This document shows, in pieces, positions 14,364 through 23,915 of a stretch of 39,658 nucleotides of DNA. The position numbers and the translations under genes were made by a program. The notes below the pieces were generated by a model. It was not told the origin of the DNA, made no database searches, and saw only the letters and a program-made list of their open reading frames with translations. Position 1 is the stretch's first letter. The number at the start of each line of letters is the position of its first letter. Origin of the DNA: Euryarchaeota archaeon UBA202 (GTDB lineage: Archaea > Thermoplasmatota > E2 > UBA202); assembly GCA_002502685.1 (NCBI GenBank), contig DAQA01000011.1:1-39658 (forward strand), read 5' to 3'.

Positions 14364-17165
14364 TTATTCCAGATAAATAGCGGGTCGTAATGGCTCAGCC
14401 ACTTTTTTTTTGTTTCCCGGATCAGGTGCCTTGTCATCCCCCGCATTATATATGTCGATCTGGGGGGCATTGACCATGTTTTTTATGAACCCCTTTGTTT
14501 CTTGAAGATATGATTTTTCATTGATCTCCTGTTGATACACCTCCATAGCCGTTGGGTTCTGCATTATACGATACATTTTCTGGGCAAAACGAGATGCTTC
14601 CTGTGCATGTTGTTTTAAATCAGGGCGGGCAAAAAAAGTATTCAATAGGTTTGAAATGGTTAGTTTTCCTTTTTCTTTTAGGTCGCAAGCCATTGTTGCC
14701 ATGGTCCATTTCCAAGGGGGTGATGTATGCAAATAAATCCTGCTTGGTTTTATTTTGGTCACCTCCAAGATCTCTGAAATATCATCTATCACTTGTATGA
14801 GAAGGTTTTCCTTTGTTAACACCTTTTGGTTGCTTAATGCAGGATTATAACGGGGATAGGTTTCTGTGGATACAAAGCCGGTGTTTCCCATTTTTTCCCA
14901 TATCTCCTCGGCAATATGGGGGGTGAAGGGCGCCATGGTTCTGAGCCAAGTGGTAATTATGGATCTAAGAAGATCATGGTTTTTTCCACCCCGACGGATA
15001 TACCATTGGAGAATTTTGTTTATTTCAAAATATATATGGGTTGCTGCTTCCCGAAGATGGTAGTTCTCCAGTTCTTTGTTTATATAGTTTATCTCTGCAT
15101 TAATGGAGACACTGAGCCATTCATCAATGCTTTCTGCCGTACCCTTAATTTCTAGGAGATTATGTACAAATCGCCATATCTTTATGATTTTTCTTTTGTA
15201 TTGTTCAAGGGTTTTTTCCTCCCATTCTATATCTACATGTGCAGAACACACGTGGGCATAATAAAGTCGTAGGGGATCTACTCCGTAACGATGAACTGCT
15301 CCAGGGATAGGTTCTGCGCCTCCTTTTGATTTTGAGATTTTTATGCCCGATGTTTGGGTTATCCACCAGTTTACAAAGATCCCCCTTGGCCATTTTTGTG
15401 GAGGGAGTAGAGCAACATGATTCATAATGAACACCGGGAAATGCACGGTTTTGTGTTCTTTTCCCCCAAGATTTATATCCACAGGATACCAATAATCATA
15501 ACTTTTCTTTATTTCATTCCATATCTGTTTTTTTGGTGTTCCTTTCCCTAAAAATACAAAATCAAAAAATTCAGGGGTCATCTCATCTGCCTTTATTTTT
15601 TTTTGATTAACATACTGTGAGAGTGTATAATAAGCGGGATACAATGTTGAGTCCGATATGGGCTCGATGATCCAGCTTTTTTTAAAAGGAAATCCTGTAC
15701 CCAGCCATGATCCTTTCCGTATACAAGCGCGGTCATCAAACCAGTCTAATACCTTTTGTAATTCCTCTTTATATTCCTGTGGATATATATTCATGGTGGA
15801 GACGTGATGTTTGCTTTTTAAGGTTAAATCTTTATCACTGTATTTGATGAACCATTGGTCAGGTATTTTTTTTATTATGACTGTTTCTCCGCATCGGCAT
15901 TGAACCTGTTCTGAAAATTCCATCATGATGCCTCCCTTATTGGTGTCAAGTAGGTTATTTTTTACCCTGTCCTTAATTTCTGATACCTTGATCCCAGCGT
16001 ATTTTCCACATTTTTTATTAAGGACTCCCTGATGGAATTCTTTTTTGTATATCTCTTCAGTTGCTTTGTCTAATTTTTCTGTGTCTTTTTGGCTTTTAAT
16101 ACCCATTTTTTTGCATATACCCTCTGCGGGTATGGTATATCCTTTGATATCAATGATGGCCCTAGGTTGGATGTTTTCCTTACTTTCTTTTAGCGCTACA
16201 TAATCATAGGGGGCATGTGCAGGGACAGACATGACAATCCCTGTTGCAATCTTGGGGTCTGTGAACGTGGCGGGGAGGAGAGGAACTTCTCTGTCTAGTA
16301 GTGGGACAGTGCATTTTTTTCCAATAAGCTTGTTTCCAGGTATTGTTTCATTTGTTATCTGAATATTCTCTATTTGGGCAGATAGTTTTTTTACTGCGTC
16401 TTTTGATACTATCCACTTTTCTCCATTTACCCTTATCTTTGTGTATTCCACTGTGGGATTTATCCAGATATTTGTTACGCCGAATACGGTTTCAGGGCGA
16501 AGTGTTGCCGCGGGGAGTACAAGGTCATCCATCCTAAATTTAATAAGGGTGAATTCTAGAACCTCAGCGTTTCCTCCTTGGGAAATATCTGTTTCACTTT
16601 TATCTACTGCCACGGGCCCACAGTTGGGACAAAAGGGGGCAAAGTGGGGTTTTTGTATCAGCAATTTTTTTTCATTTAATTTTTTAAATTGCCATTCAAT
16701 AAATTTTTGATATCCTGGTGAAATGGTTGTCATGAGGCGGGAATAGTCGATTAAAAACCCAAATTTTTTCCAGTAATCTTCAACATATACTTGGGAGAAA
16801 TAATCAATGACTGCATTCGTGTTACTTAATGTAGGGATAATCTCTGGGGGGCATCCATTTTCCTTGAGGTATCCTATTGTTTGTTTGTTTTTTCGTGCTA
16901 CCCTTTTTGCCAGGCTTATAGCGGGTAATCCCGAGGCATGAAAACCTGCGGGGAAACAAACATTGTAACCAGACATTTTTTTAAACCGGGCAATAATATC
17001 GGCGTAGGTAAATCCCCGCATGTGTCCCACGTGGAGATATCCTGAAATACCCGGATATGCAAAATGGATAAAGTATTTTTTTTGTGGTCCTAATTTCGCG
17101 ATATGTACTTCTTCCGTGAACCAGCGGGATTGCCATTTTTCCTCGATTTTACTGAAGTCAAGCAT
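14364..17165 (-). CDS. leuS: Leucyl-tRNA synthetase, archaeal type
   Basis: This class I aminoacyl-tRNA synthetase charges tRNA-Leu. The 933-residue protein has the HIGH-equivalent HVGH (45-48) within GYLHVGHMRGFTYADIIARF, and KISKS (609-613). The Cys pair FCPNC (179, 182) and a later QCRCGE belong to the zinc-binding insert of archaeal/eukaryotic LeuRS. The long middle part (about 220-430) is the CP1 editing domain, and the C-terminal region from about 680 is the anticodon-binding helical bundle and tail. A TATA element lies 27 nt before the ATG, suggesting a leaderless mRNA. The divergent neighbour is a small membrane protein. Confidence 0.96.
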   Translation of the reverse strand: MLDFSKIEEKWQSRWFTEEVHIAKLGPQKKYFIHFAYPGISGYLHVGHMRGFTYADIIARFKKMSGYNVCFPAGFHASGLPAISLAKRVARKNKQTIGYLKENGCPPEIIPTLSNTNAVIDYFSQVYVEDYWKKFGFLIDYSRLMTTISPGYQKFIEWQFKKLNEKKLLIQKPHFAPFCPNCGPVAVDKSETDISQGGNAEVLEFTLIKFRMDDLVLPAATLRPETVFGVTNIWINPTVEYTKIRVNGEKWIVSKDAVKKLSAQIENIQITNETIPGNKLIGKKCTVPLLDREVPLLPATFTDPKIATGIVMSVPAHAPYDYVALKESKENIQPRAIIDIKGYTIPAEGICKKMGIKSQKDTEKLDKATEEIYKKEFHQGVLNKKCGKYAGIKVSEIKDRVKNNLLDTNKGGIMMEFSEQVQCRCGETVIIKKIPDQWFIKYSDKDLTLKSKHHVSTMNIYPQEYKEELQKVLDWFDDRACIRKGSWLGTGFPFKKSWIIEPISDSTLYPAYYTLSQYVNQKKIKADEMTPEFFDFVFLGKGTPKKQIWNEIKKSYDYWYPVDINLGGKEHKTVHFPVFIMNHVALLPPQKWPRGIFVNWWITQTSGIKISKSKGGAEPIPGAVHRYGVDPLRLYYAHVCSAHVDIEWEEKTLEQYKRKIIKIWRFVHNLLEIKGTAESIDEWLSVSINAEINYINKELENYHLREAATHIYFEINKILQWYIRRGGKNHDLLRSIITTWLRTMAPFTPHIAEEIWEKMGNTGFVSTETYPRYNPALSNQKVLTKENLLIQVIDDISEILEVTKIKPSRIYLHTSPPWKWTMATMACDLKEKGKLTISNLLNTFFARPDLKQHAQEASRFAQKMYRIMQNPTAMEVYQQEINEKSYLQETKGFIKNMVNAPQIDIYNAGDDKAPDPGNKKKVAEPLRPAIYLE

Positions 17166-17187
17166 GGCAGTGAGTATTAAATTTTGT

Positions 17188-17197
17188 AATATATATC
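17188..17197 (-). promoter_or_regulatory. Probable TATA box of leuS
   Basis: The minus strand reads ATATATATTA centred about 27 nt before the leuS ATG with no ribosome-binding site, so the transcript probably starts at the initiation codon. Confidence 0.5.
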
Positions 17198-17318
17198 TTT
17201 TCTTTGTTTCTATATCGAAAATCTAGATATATCCCCTGTTCCTCCTCAGATGTAAACAAAATAAATGGAAAAATATATATATGGCTAATTCGATGGGGGT
17301 GACAGGAGGAGAAAAGAT

Positions 17319-17723
17319 ATGCCTTCGACAATAAAAAGTATATGGGGAAAAGCAAGTAGTTGGATATTCCTTATAGGAATAATAGTAGCAATAATCGTCG
17401 GACTAGCCATAGGAGCAGATGCCATCGATAAGCTTAACAGCGGTGAGGAAACACCTGCATTCATCGCAGCCTTTCTCGGCGCTCTCGGTTTTATTGCCGG
17501 TATACTCGCAATCCTTGGAATGGGAACCATCACGAAAACAGAACTTCCAATTTTCATGTTAGCGACAGTGATCATCATTGCTATTGGTGCTAATACTCTG
17601 TTTGAGAATATCAAATGGTTCGGTCCCTATCTTGCGGGAATCACCAGTGCGATATCTCTCTTCATTGCGCCTCTCGCCGGTCTAATAGCTATCAAATCTA
17701 TCTGGGATGTCGGTAAGGATTAA
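17319..17723 (+). CDS. Four-helix membrane protein of unknown function
   Basis: I do not recognise a family for this 134-residue protein. It has four hydrophobic segments at about residues 13-33, 47-67, 74-93 and 103-124, with a short acidic loop (DKLNSGEETP) after the first. It is rich in Ala, Ile and Gly and has few charged residues. A strong Shine-Dalgarno (GGAGGAG, about 17305-17311) and a TATA-like AAAATATATATATGG (about 17268-17282) indicate a well-expressed monocistronic gene. It is divergent from leuS and is followed by T tracts (17823-17830). It may be a small scaffold or transporter-like protein, but nothing assigns a function. Confidence 0.75.
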   Translation: MPSTIKSIWGKASSWIFLIGIIVAIIVGLAIGADAIDKLNSGEETPAFIAAFLGALGFIAGILAILGMGTITKTELPIFMLATVIIIAIGANTLFENIKWFGPYLAGITSAISLFIAPLAGLIAIKSIWDVGKD

Positions 17724-17886
17724 ACACCAGTTGCTCGCTAAATAGAGTTATACCCTCTTTTTCTTAGGGGGCAATGTCCCCTATTTATCTTTAATAAACT
17801 ATATCTTGTTTTTTCCTTCATCTTTTTTTTATGTTTTAGGTGACAAATAATTAATACATATCAAGTATTTTGGATGTGGTGAGATA

Positions 17887-19176
17887 GTGTTCGATCCTAA
17901 AATAGAAACATTACCCCAAACTAACATACAAAAATTACAATTGAAACGGCTCAAACAAACCATCTCATATGTCTATGGCAATATTCCTTTTTACAAAGAA
18001 AAATTTGATGCCTTAAAGATACATCCAAATGATATTAAAAATTTGGGAGATATACAAAAACTCCCGTTTACCGCAAAGGATGATCTCAGACAACATATGC
18101 CGTTTGGATTCATGGCGACTTCTTTACAGAAATGCTGTGAATTACATTCTTCATCTGGCACAACAGGCACCCCTATTACAGTATGCTATACACCCCATGA
18201 TATCGAGGTATGGGCCAATGTCATGGCGCGTTGTCTTTCCATGTCTGGCCTTACCGCTAATGATATCTTCCAAAATCCAATACCCTATGGAACATTTACC
18301 GGGGCATTTGGATTTCACTATGGGGCACAGAAGATTGGCTCTCTTGTTATTCCCAGTGGAAAAGATCAATCAGAACGACAAATAAAGTTGATGCAATACT
18401 ATGGAACCACATTTTTGTCTGGTGTTGCCTCATATATACAGTATCTTGGCCAAAAAGCAATGGATATGGGTATTGATCCCTCGCAATTAAGTGTCCGTAA
18501 TGGCATGTTTGGCGCTGAGCTTTTTACCTCGGGAATGAAAGGCCGGATAAATAAAATGTGGAACATGGATGTTCATGATGTCTACGGCCTTACTGAGATG
18601 TGTGGCCCGGGTGTCTCTGCAGATTGTGATATGCATGACGGGTTGCATTTTTGGGAGGACCATTTTCTGGTGGAATGTATCGATCCTCTCAGTGGTGATC
18701 AACTGGAAGCTGAAGAAGAAGGAGAATTGGTAATAACTACTCTTACAAAGGAAGGTATGCCTCTTGTGCGTTATCGAACACGAGATCTTGCCTTTATCTA
18801 TGACACACAGAAATGTGATTGCGGACGCACCCATAGAAAACATTCCGTGATCAAGGGAAGAAGCGATGATATGGTGATTATAAAAGGAACAAATATTTTC
18901 CCTGGTCAAATCGAATCTGCTTTAATGAAGATACCTCAGGCTGGCTCGAACTGGCGTATGATTTTAACAACTGACACAATTGATCAACTTGTCGTTGAAG
19001 TAGAAACTAAAAACAAGATTACCTCACAAAAAAAGATAGCTGAGTTACAAAGGATGATACGGGAAGAGATTCGATCCGTTATTTCTCTAACTCCCCGTAT
19101 ACAAATCAAGCCGCCGGGGAGTATACCCCAACAAGGAATAAAAGCCAAAAGAGTAATAGATCAAAGAAAAAAATAG
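17887..19176 (+). CDS. paaK: Phenylacetate-CoA ligase family AMP-forming acyl-CoA ligase
   Basis: This 429-residue ANL-superfamily enzyme activates a carboxylic acid, classically an aryl acetate, as acyl-AMP and then acyl-CoA. Motifs are the P-loop SSSGTTGTP (88-96), DVYGLTEMCGPG (231-242) with E237, VRYRTRDLAFIY with its ribose-binding Asp (near 301), and a C-terminal KGRSDDMVIIKGTNIFP segment typical of PaaK. The length matches PaaK-type proteins. The start codon is GTG at 17887, preceded by GGTGAG. No beta-oxidation or indolepyruvate oxidoreductase genes are adjacent, so the substrate is unknown; aryl acids from aromatic amino acid fermentation are a common archaeal role. The gene is monocistronic. 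Confidence 0.92.
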   Translation: MFDPKIETLPQTNIQKLQLKRLKQTISYVYGNIPFYKEKFDALKIHPNDIKNLGDIQKLPFTAKDDLRQHMPFGFMATSLQKCCELHSSSGTTGTPITVCYTPHDIEVWANVMARCLSMSGLTANDIFQNPIPYGTFTGAFGFHYGAQKIGSLVIPSGKDQSERQIKLMQYYGTTFLSGVASYIQYLGQKAMDMGIDPSQLSVRNGMFGAELFTSGMKGRINKMWNMDVHDVYGLTEMCGPGVSADCDMHDGLHFWEDHFLVECIDPLSGDQLEAEEEGELVITTLTKEGMPLVRYRTRDLAFIYDTQKCDCGRTHRKHSVIKGRSDDMVIIKGTNIFPGQIESALMKIPQAGSNWRMILTTDTIDQLVVEVETKNKITSQKKIAELQRMIREEIRSVISLTPRIQIKPPGSIPQQGIKAKRVIDQRKK

Positions 19177-19304
19177 AGTGATGAACACAATCTGTTTGGT
19201 ATGCTTATTTTTACCCAATCAATCAGATTCTTTTTGTATACGTGGCTTTTTGTCATTTTTATCATTTTGTGTATAAGTTGTAGAAAAATCTTTTCCTGCC
19301 TACC

Positions 19305-19323
19305 TTTTTTTTTATTTTTTTTT
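19305..19323 (+). terminator. Double T-tract terminator after paaK
   Basis: Two nine-T runs separated by one A follow paaK by about 130 nt and touch the stop codon of the convergent helicase gene. Confidence 0.5.
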
Positions 19324-22072
19324 ATTCCCAAAATCTTTTTGTCCGTGCATAGGTAATTTCTGCCTCTAAAATTTCCTGTAACAATTCATCTCCCTTTTTT
19401 TGTTTAGATAAAATTCTTGCCCCAGTATCTGGCCCTATTCCATATCCCGCTAGGACAAATAAGGCGTCTCTTCCATATGATGCAACCAATGACGCGCTCT
19501 TTATAAAACGTTTTAGTCCTCTTTTGTCCCCTTTTTCGACCACCTTTTTTTTCATAAGTGTCAGAAATTTTTTCTGTTCCTTTATACTTTTAATACCTGT
19601 TATCATCACTCCACCGCACCGAGGGCATTGCAGTCGTGTTCGTGACACGGTACTGTGCCATTGATGATGGCAATTTGTGCAAATCATCAAAAGACGTGTT
19701 TTTCCCAATCGTTTTTTAAGAGTTTCTAGAATTGTTTTTTCCCCATAATGCGGGGAAAGGAAACTTCTTTTTATTTCTTCTCCACTTAAAGAAATCGGCG
19801 CAATGGCTTGAAATACTAATTCTATCTCTCCATCTTGGATTTTCTTCCATACCTCCCTAGTGTGGGCTATATCCATTTTATCCCATAATGTTTTATCAAT
19901 GGCCTCATCAAAAAGAGCGAGATGTCTAAATATTCTAATCAATCCTTGAAATGATATTGTCTTTCCATCAGCATCCTTTTCAATAGCTCCAAACTTTCTA
20001 GCTACCCTAAAAAGATACCAATGGATAAGGGAAGAGTTTGGAAGCACTATCCTAAGTATATGTGGAAGCGTTTCAGTATCCGTATGGAGAAATAAATCTT
20101 GTAGGTCTCTTGGATTGATACGCCTGGTGGAATGAAGAACAATACGGTAAGGATTGCTATTGGGTGCTATGTTTTTTCCTGTTTTTTGGGATAAAAGAGC
20201 TGAGAGTATTCTACCAATAGTCTCATTTGTTTTAGACCCAAAATGGGTATTGATAATGACGTTGTGATTATCACTTTCAATTGTTATCACCTTATCGGTG
20301 GGAACCTGAAATCCTTTTTTTCTTTGTTCGTCAACCTGGTCTTTAAGTAGATTCATTCCCAGTTTACCGGGATAACCAGTGGGTATTTTTCCATTTACAA
20401 GATATCTTCGGAGTTTTCCAACTTCTCTGGATATCTCAAAAGGGACAGGAATGTCCTCGCCGGCCCAATCGGGAACAATTCCCATACTCTTGATGGGAAA
20501 AACTATAATTTTGTCAGTGCTTTTTTCAAGAACTTCCCAGGGTATGCCTTTCATAATAAAACGGATACCTTCAGAGCAATAATTTAAAACAAAACTTTCA
20601 TCCAGGGTTCCAATCCTTTTATTACTCGTGGAGTCAAATACGGTTATAGTTCTTTCATCAGGTATCATTGAAATATTATCCAAGAAATATTTCATGGATT
20701 TTTTTTTCCGTCTGATTATATCTTGTTGATACCATATGCTGCCTTGCTGATGAAGTTGGATAACAAGTTCATTAAATTTTTTACGTGGCAACTCCCAAAA
20801 AGGATACGCCCGGGTTATGATTTCATACATTTCAGTATCAGATATCTTAGTATATTCCACGGCAATTGATATGATCTGGTTTGCCAATACTGTCACAGGA
20901 TTTTTACGGATACAGATTGCCTCAAGTTTTCCTTGAAGGGCTCGTTTTGCAATCACGATTGCTTCAGCAAAGTCTTCTGGGTTTGTTGCAATTATCGCCC
21001 CCTTTGATACTTTCCCAATGGAATGCCCTGATCTCCCTATTCTCTGCACAAGACGTGTGACTTGTCGCGGGGAGTTATACTGGATCACAAAATCTGTTTT
21101 TCCTACATCGATGCCAAGCTCCATGGAAGAAGTACAGATCAGGGCCTTTGTTTTTCCCGTCTTGAACCGATTTTCAGCTTCTATCCGTGCGTTTTTAGAC
21201 AAAGAACCATGATGAATCCCTACTTGGGTATTTAATTGAAATAACCGGGAAGCCAGTATCTCTCCCATATCCCGAGTATTTACAAAAACCAAGGAGGCAG
21301 AGTTTTTTTCAATAATTTCCTTGGTTTTTCGGATAGGGGCGGCTGAACCTAGATCTAAAGATAATTTTTTGGCGATATCATAGTCTTTTTTTTGTGGAGT
21401 AGGAAATTTCACCTCAATTTTCATTTCTTTTTCATATTTAACTTCAATAATCTTACAATTCCTTCCTTTTCCTATCAAAAAATTTGCAACGATACTTGGA
21501 GATCCAATGGTGGCAGAGAGTCCAATACGCTGAAAATCGCCTGAAATCTCTGCCAATCTCTCTAAAGATACCGACAGTTGAGCCCCTCGTTCATTATTTG
21601 CCAACTCATGTATCTCGTCTATGATCACATGCCGCACATTTTTTAAGTGCGTTCGTAGACGTGACCCCATAAATAATATCTGAAGTGTTTCCGGGGTTGT
21701 AATTAACATGTCTGGAGGTTTCCGAGATTGCCGTCTTCTTTCACGCTGTGATGTGTCACCATGACGCAGGGCAACATCGATACCAAGTTTTTTACCCCAC
21801 TCTAATGTTCTCTGAAACATATCCCGGTTAAGAGCTCTTAGAGGAGTTATATACAATATCCGTATTCCTTCCCCGGGTTTTTCCAGGAAAAGGTGAAACA
21901 AGGGTAACAGAGCTGCTTCTGTTTTACCCATTCCTGTGGGTGCTACCAATAGGCAATTTTTCCCCTTGATAATGTGTGGAATAGCCTTTTTTTGTGGCGG
22001 CGTTAATGTATGTATATTCTCTTTTTTAAGATAATCACGGATTTTTTGATGAATAAGATTACGGGCTTCCAT
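19322..22072 (-). CDS. lhr: aLhr-type superfamily 2 helicase
   Basis: This large DNA/RNA helicase of the archaeal Lhr family is linked to DNA repair and perhaps RNA handling. Numbered from the ATG at 22072 it has 916 residues: a Q-like LTPPQ (23-27), Walker A APTGMGKT (44-51), DEIH box (142-145), SATIGSP motif III, and RecA2 motifs ending in RIGRSGH. Winged-helix and Lhr-core regions follow. Near the end a four-Cys zinc ribbon (C798, C801, C816, C819) is present, a feature of some aLhr proteins. An earlier ATG at 22099 lies inside the only good TATA-like element (22098-22105), so 22072 is preferred. It is monocistronic and convergent with paaK. Confidence 0.92.
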   Translation of the reverse strand: MEARNLIHQKIRDYLKKENIHTLTPPQKKAIPHIIKGKNCLLVAPTGMGKTEAALLPLFHLFLEKPGEGIRILYITPLRALNRDMFQRTLEWGKKLGIDVALRHGDTSQRERRRQSRKPPDMLITTPETLQILFMGSRLRTHLKNVRHVIIDEIHELANNERGAQLSVSLERLAEISGDFQRIGLSATIGSPSIVANFLIGKGRNCKIIEVKYEKEMKIEVKFPTPQKKDYDIAKKLSLDLGSAAPIRKTKEIIEKNSASLVFVNTRDMGEILASRLFQLNTQVGIHHGSLSKNARIEAENRFKTGKTKALICTSSMELGIDVGKTDFVIQYNSPRQVTRLVQRIGRSGHSIGKVSKGAIIATNPEDFAEAIVIAKRALQGKLEAICIRKNPVTVLANQIISIAVEYTKISDTEMYEIITRAYPFWELPRKKFNELVIQLHQQGSIWYQQDIIRRKKKSMKYFLDNISMIPDERTITVFDSTSNKRIGTLDESFVLNYCSEGIRFIMKGIPWEVLEKSTDKIIVFPIKSMGIVPDWAGEDIPVPFEISREVGKLRRYLVNGKIPTGYPGKLGMNLLKDQVDEQRKKGFQVPTDKVITIESDNHNVIINTHFGSKTNETIGRILSALLSQKTGKNIAPNSNPYRIVLHSTRRINPRDLQDLFLHTDTETLPHILRIVLPNSSLIHWYLFRVARKFGAIEKDADGKTISFQGLIRIFRHLALFDEAIDKTLWDKMDIAHTREVWKKIQDGEIELVFQAIAPISLSGEEIKRSFLSPHYGEKTILETLKKRLGKTRLLMICTNCHHQWHSTVSRTRLQCPRCGGVMITGIKSIKEQKKFLTLMKKKVVEKGDKRGLKRFIKSASLVASYGRDALFVLAGYGIGPDTGARILSKQKKGDELLQEILEAEITYARTKRFWE

Positions 22073-22105
22073 ATAGGGTAAGAAAAAAACATGTATCATT
22101 TATTA

Positions 22106-22579
22106 GAATTTTCGGCCTTTTGAGAGGAAAAAATATGCAGGTAAATAAAAAAAACATACAAAAATCTTCTAAGGGCTACAAGGAATAATCCTTCACTAAT
22201 CAGATGAACAAAATCTTTTGTGTATTATACAATCCTATCTTTTTTATGCGAGCTTAAACCAATTGATGAGTTCTGCAGATATGTATTGACAGATCATGTT
22301 TCAATTACCTATTTTTACCTTGAGGAGTCAATGAAATCACATCCAAAGGTATTGACAAAATATCACCAGATTCTAGCATTTTTTTTTTACGCTTATTCCC
22401 TACTTTTTTCTCTAATTTACCCCTGTTGATATTAATCTTGATGTAATTTTTATTAAATACAAAATTCTCTAAAAAAAGTATATAAGAAAATGGAACAAAT
22501 TTTTTTTATATAATTGTAATAGGGAAATTCATTACTTTGTTTTATGAAAATAGTTATCTTAGGAAAATAGAAAAAAGTA
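22106..22579. other. AT-rich intergenic gap upstream of the helicase
   Basis: This 470-base stretch separates the aLhr promoter region from tRNA-Thr. Frames present are short, aromatic-rich and without ribosome-binding sites. A TTGATGAG sequence near 22263 resembles a C box of C/D sRNAs, but no suitably spaced CTGA D box follows. T tracts at about 22380-22388 and 22501-22507 are unexplained. I call no gene. Confidence 0.55.
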
Positions 22580-22651
22580 AGCCGCCTCCGGGGATTGAAC
22601 CCGGGACCTATTCCTTACCAAGGAATCGCTCTACCACTAAGCCAAGGCGGC
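22580..22651 (-). tRNA. tRNA-Thr (anticodon GGT)
   Basis: The minus strand forms acceptor GCCGCCT with AGGCGGC, discriminator T (U73), anticodon stem ATTCC/GGAAT around TTGGTAA (GGT), and T arm CCGGG-TTCAATC-CCCGG. U73 is a common discriminator for archaeal tRNA-Thr. There is no intron and no encoded CCA. Confidence 0.97.
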
Positions 22652-22672
22652 TGTGATGAAAATATAGCTAGT

Positions 22673-22681
22673 GTATTTAAT
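22673..22681 (-). promoter_or_regulatory. Probable TATA box of tRNA-Thr
   Basis: The minus strand reads TTTAAATACA-like sequence centred about 26 nt before the mature tRNA-Thr 5' end, so transcription could start almost at the mature end. Confidence 0.5.
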
Positions 22682-22720
22682 TATTTCTTCTAATTAACAA
22701 ATTACCTACTTTTTTTATAT

Positions 22721-23830
22721 CTATCTTATTTCAGGGGGAATAAATCTTTGCAACCTTTTCAGAGCCCTTAATTTTTCTTCTTTTCCCATTTTGGCTTGTT
22801 TAACTCCATTTTCAATTATGCTAATAGATCTATCCATGGCTTTTTTGTCCACGGGATAGGGAACACCATCTTTTCCTCCCACTGTAAAAGTATATTTCAC
22901 GGGGTCTTTCCATGAAGGTGCACATCCATAGATAAGGTTAGAAATCAGTGCCAATGCCCGAACTGTTGAAGGTCCAACTCCTCTCAATGATAAAAATTCT
23001 TCATAATTTTTTGGCTGAAAGTCATATATGTCTTTCATTAATTTCCAGTTTATGGTTTTTGGCATTTTTATGAATGCAGGGGTATTGTTACATTTTTTAA
23101 AATTTAGGAGCGTTGATTGATTGTTGGATATATACATACGTTTCCAATCTCTCTTAATATGTCTTGGGTGATCATTGATTAAGTCTAATGAAATTTTTTT
23201 TGTTTGATTACTTCTTTTTGAGGTCATATCAAGCACTTTGCCTTTTAGTCCCAATATTGCTTCATGGGGTTCTTCAATAAAATCTTGTATTGATTCAGAT
23301 AACCAATGATAGCGCCGCGCTCTTTTATTTTCACTATCCATACCCTGTTGTATAACAATCCATTTTCCTTGTTCAGTAAAAATAATATTGTGATGATAAA
23401 GCTGATGTCCATCCTGGAGAGCTGCACTGTCAACTTTAGCTGCCATTCTACTTGAATATCTTAATGATTCTATTTTTGATGACGTTAAACCAAACATATC
23501 TCCAAGGTCATCAATTTCTTTTAAAGTTTTTCTGGCTCTTTTTCCTTTCCCTCCAGCTATACCAATGCCATGCAGATTTGGGGATAACACCTCCTTTAGA
23601 ACTCCGCATGTCACGGTTGTGGTACCTGACGAATGCCAATCAAATCCAAGAGTACAGGAAAACGCCTGGAACCAAAAAGGATCAGATAACCTCCTAATCA
23701 GTTCCACTGGTTGATATTCAAGTATAACGATTTCAATAATCCCCCGAGCAAGAGAAACCATTCTCTGAAAAAGCCATCGCGGCGCTTTACCGGAGTGTAG
23801 CGGCAAAGATACCATACCGCTTTTGTCCAT
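22721..23830 (-). CDS. DUF763 (COG1415) family protein
   Basis: The 369-residue protein has the conserved blocks of DUF763: LPLHSGKAPRWLF (9-21), RLSDPFWFQAF (47-57) and GFDWHSSG (62-69), then a charged middle region. A helix-hairpin-helix-like LRGVGPSTVRAL (about 282-293) suggests nucleic acid binding. The family is widespread in archaea and some thermophilic bacteria and has no assigned activity; the conserved His, Asp and Trp residues could form an active site, which is inference. A TTTTTAATAG element at about 23850-23859 lies 24-25 nt before the ATG, consistent with leaderless initiation. It is about 70 nt upstream of tRNA-Thr on the same strand but that tRNA has its own promoter. Confidence 0.9.
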   Translation of the reverse strand: MDKSGMVSLPLHSGKAPRWLFQRMVSLARGIIEIVILEYQPVELIRRLSDPFWFQAFSCTLGFDWHSSGTTTVTCGVLKEVLSPNLHGIGIAGGKGKRARKTLKEIDDLGDMFGLTSSKIESLRYSSRMAAKVDSAALQDGHQLYHHNIIFTEQGKWIVIQQGMDSENKRARRYHWLSESIQDFIEEPHEAILGLKGKVLDMTSKRSNQTKKISLDLINDHPRHIKRDWKRMYISNNQSTLLNFKKCNNTPAFIKMPKTINWKLMKDIYDFQPKNYEEFLSLRGVGPSTVRALALISNLIYGCAPSWKDPVKYTFTVGGKDGVPYPVDKKAMDRSISIIENGVKQAKMGKEEKLRALKRLQRFIPPEIR

Positions 23831-23915
23831 ACTATTCCATTATAGATATCTATTAAAAAATGACCCCCCTATGCCCCCATAAATAATTTAAAGCTATGTG
23901 ATATATTTTAACTCC

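Noticed and set aside
22263..22320. C-box-like TTGATGAG as a C/D box sRNA
   Set aside because: No CTGA D box or terminal stem is found at a suitable distance.
22220..22429. 69-codon frame in the gap before tRNA-Thr
   Set aside because: It is aromatic-rich, with no ribosome-binding site or promoter, and looks like random AT-rich sequence.
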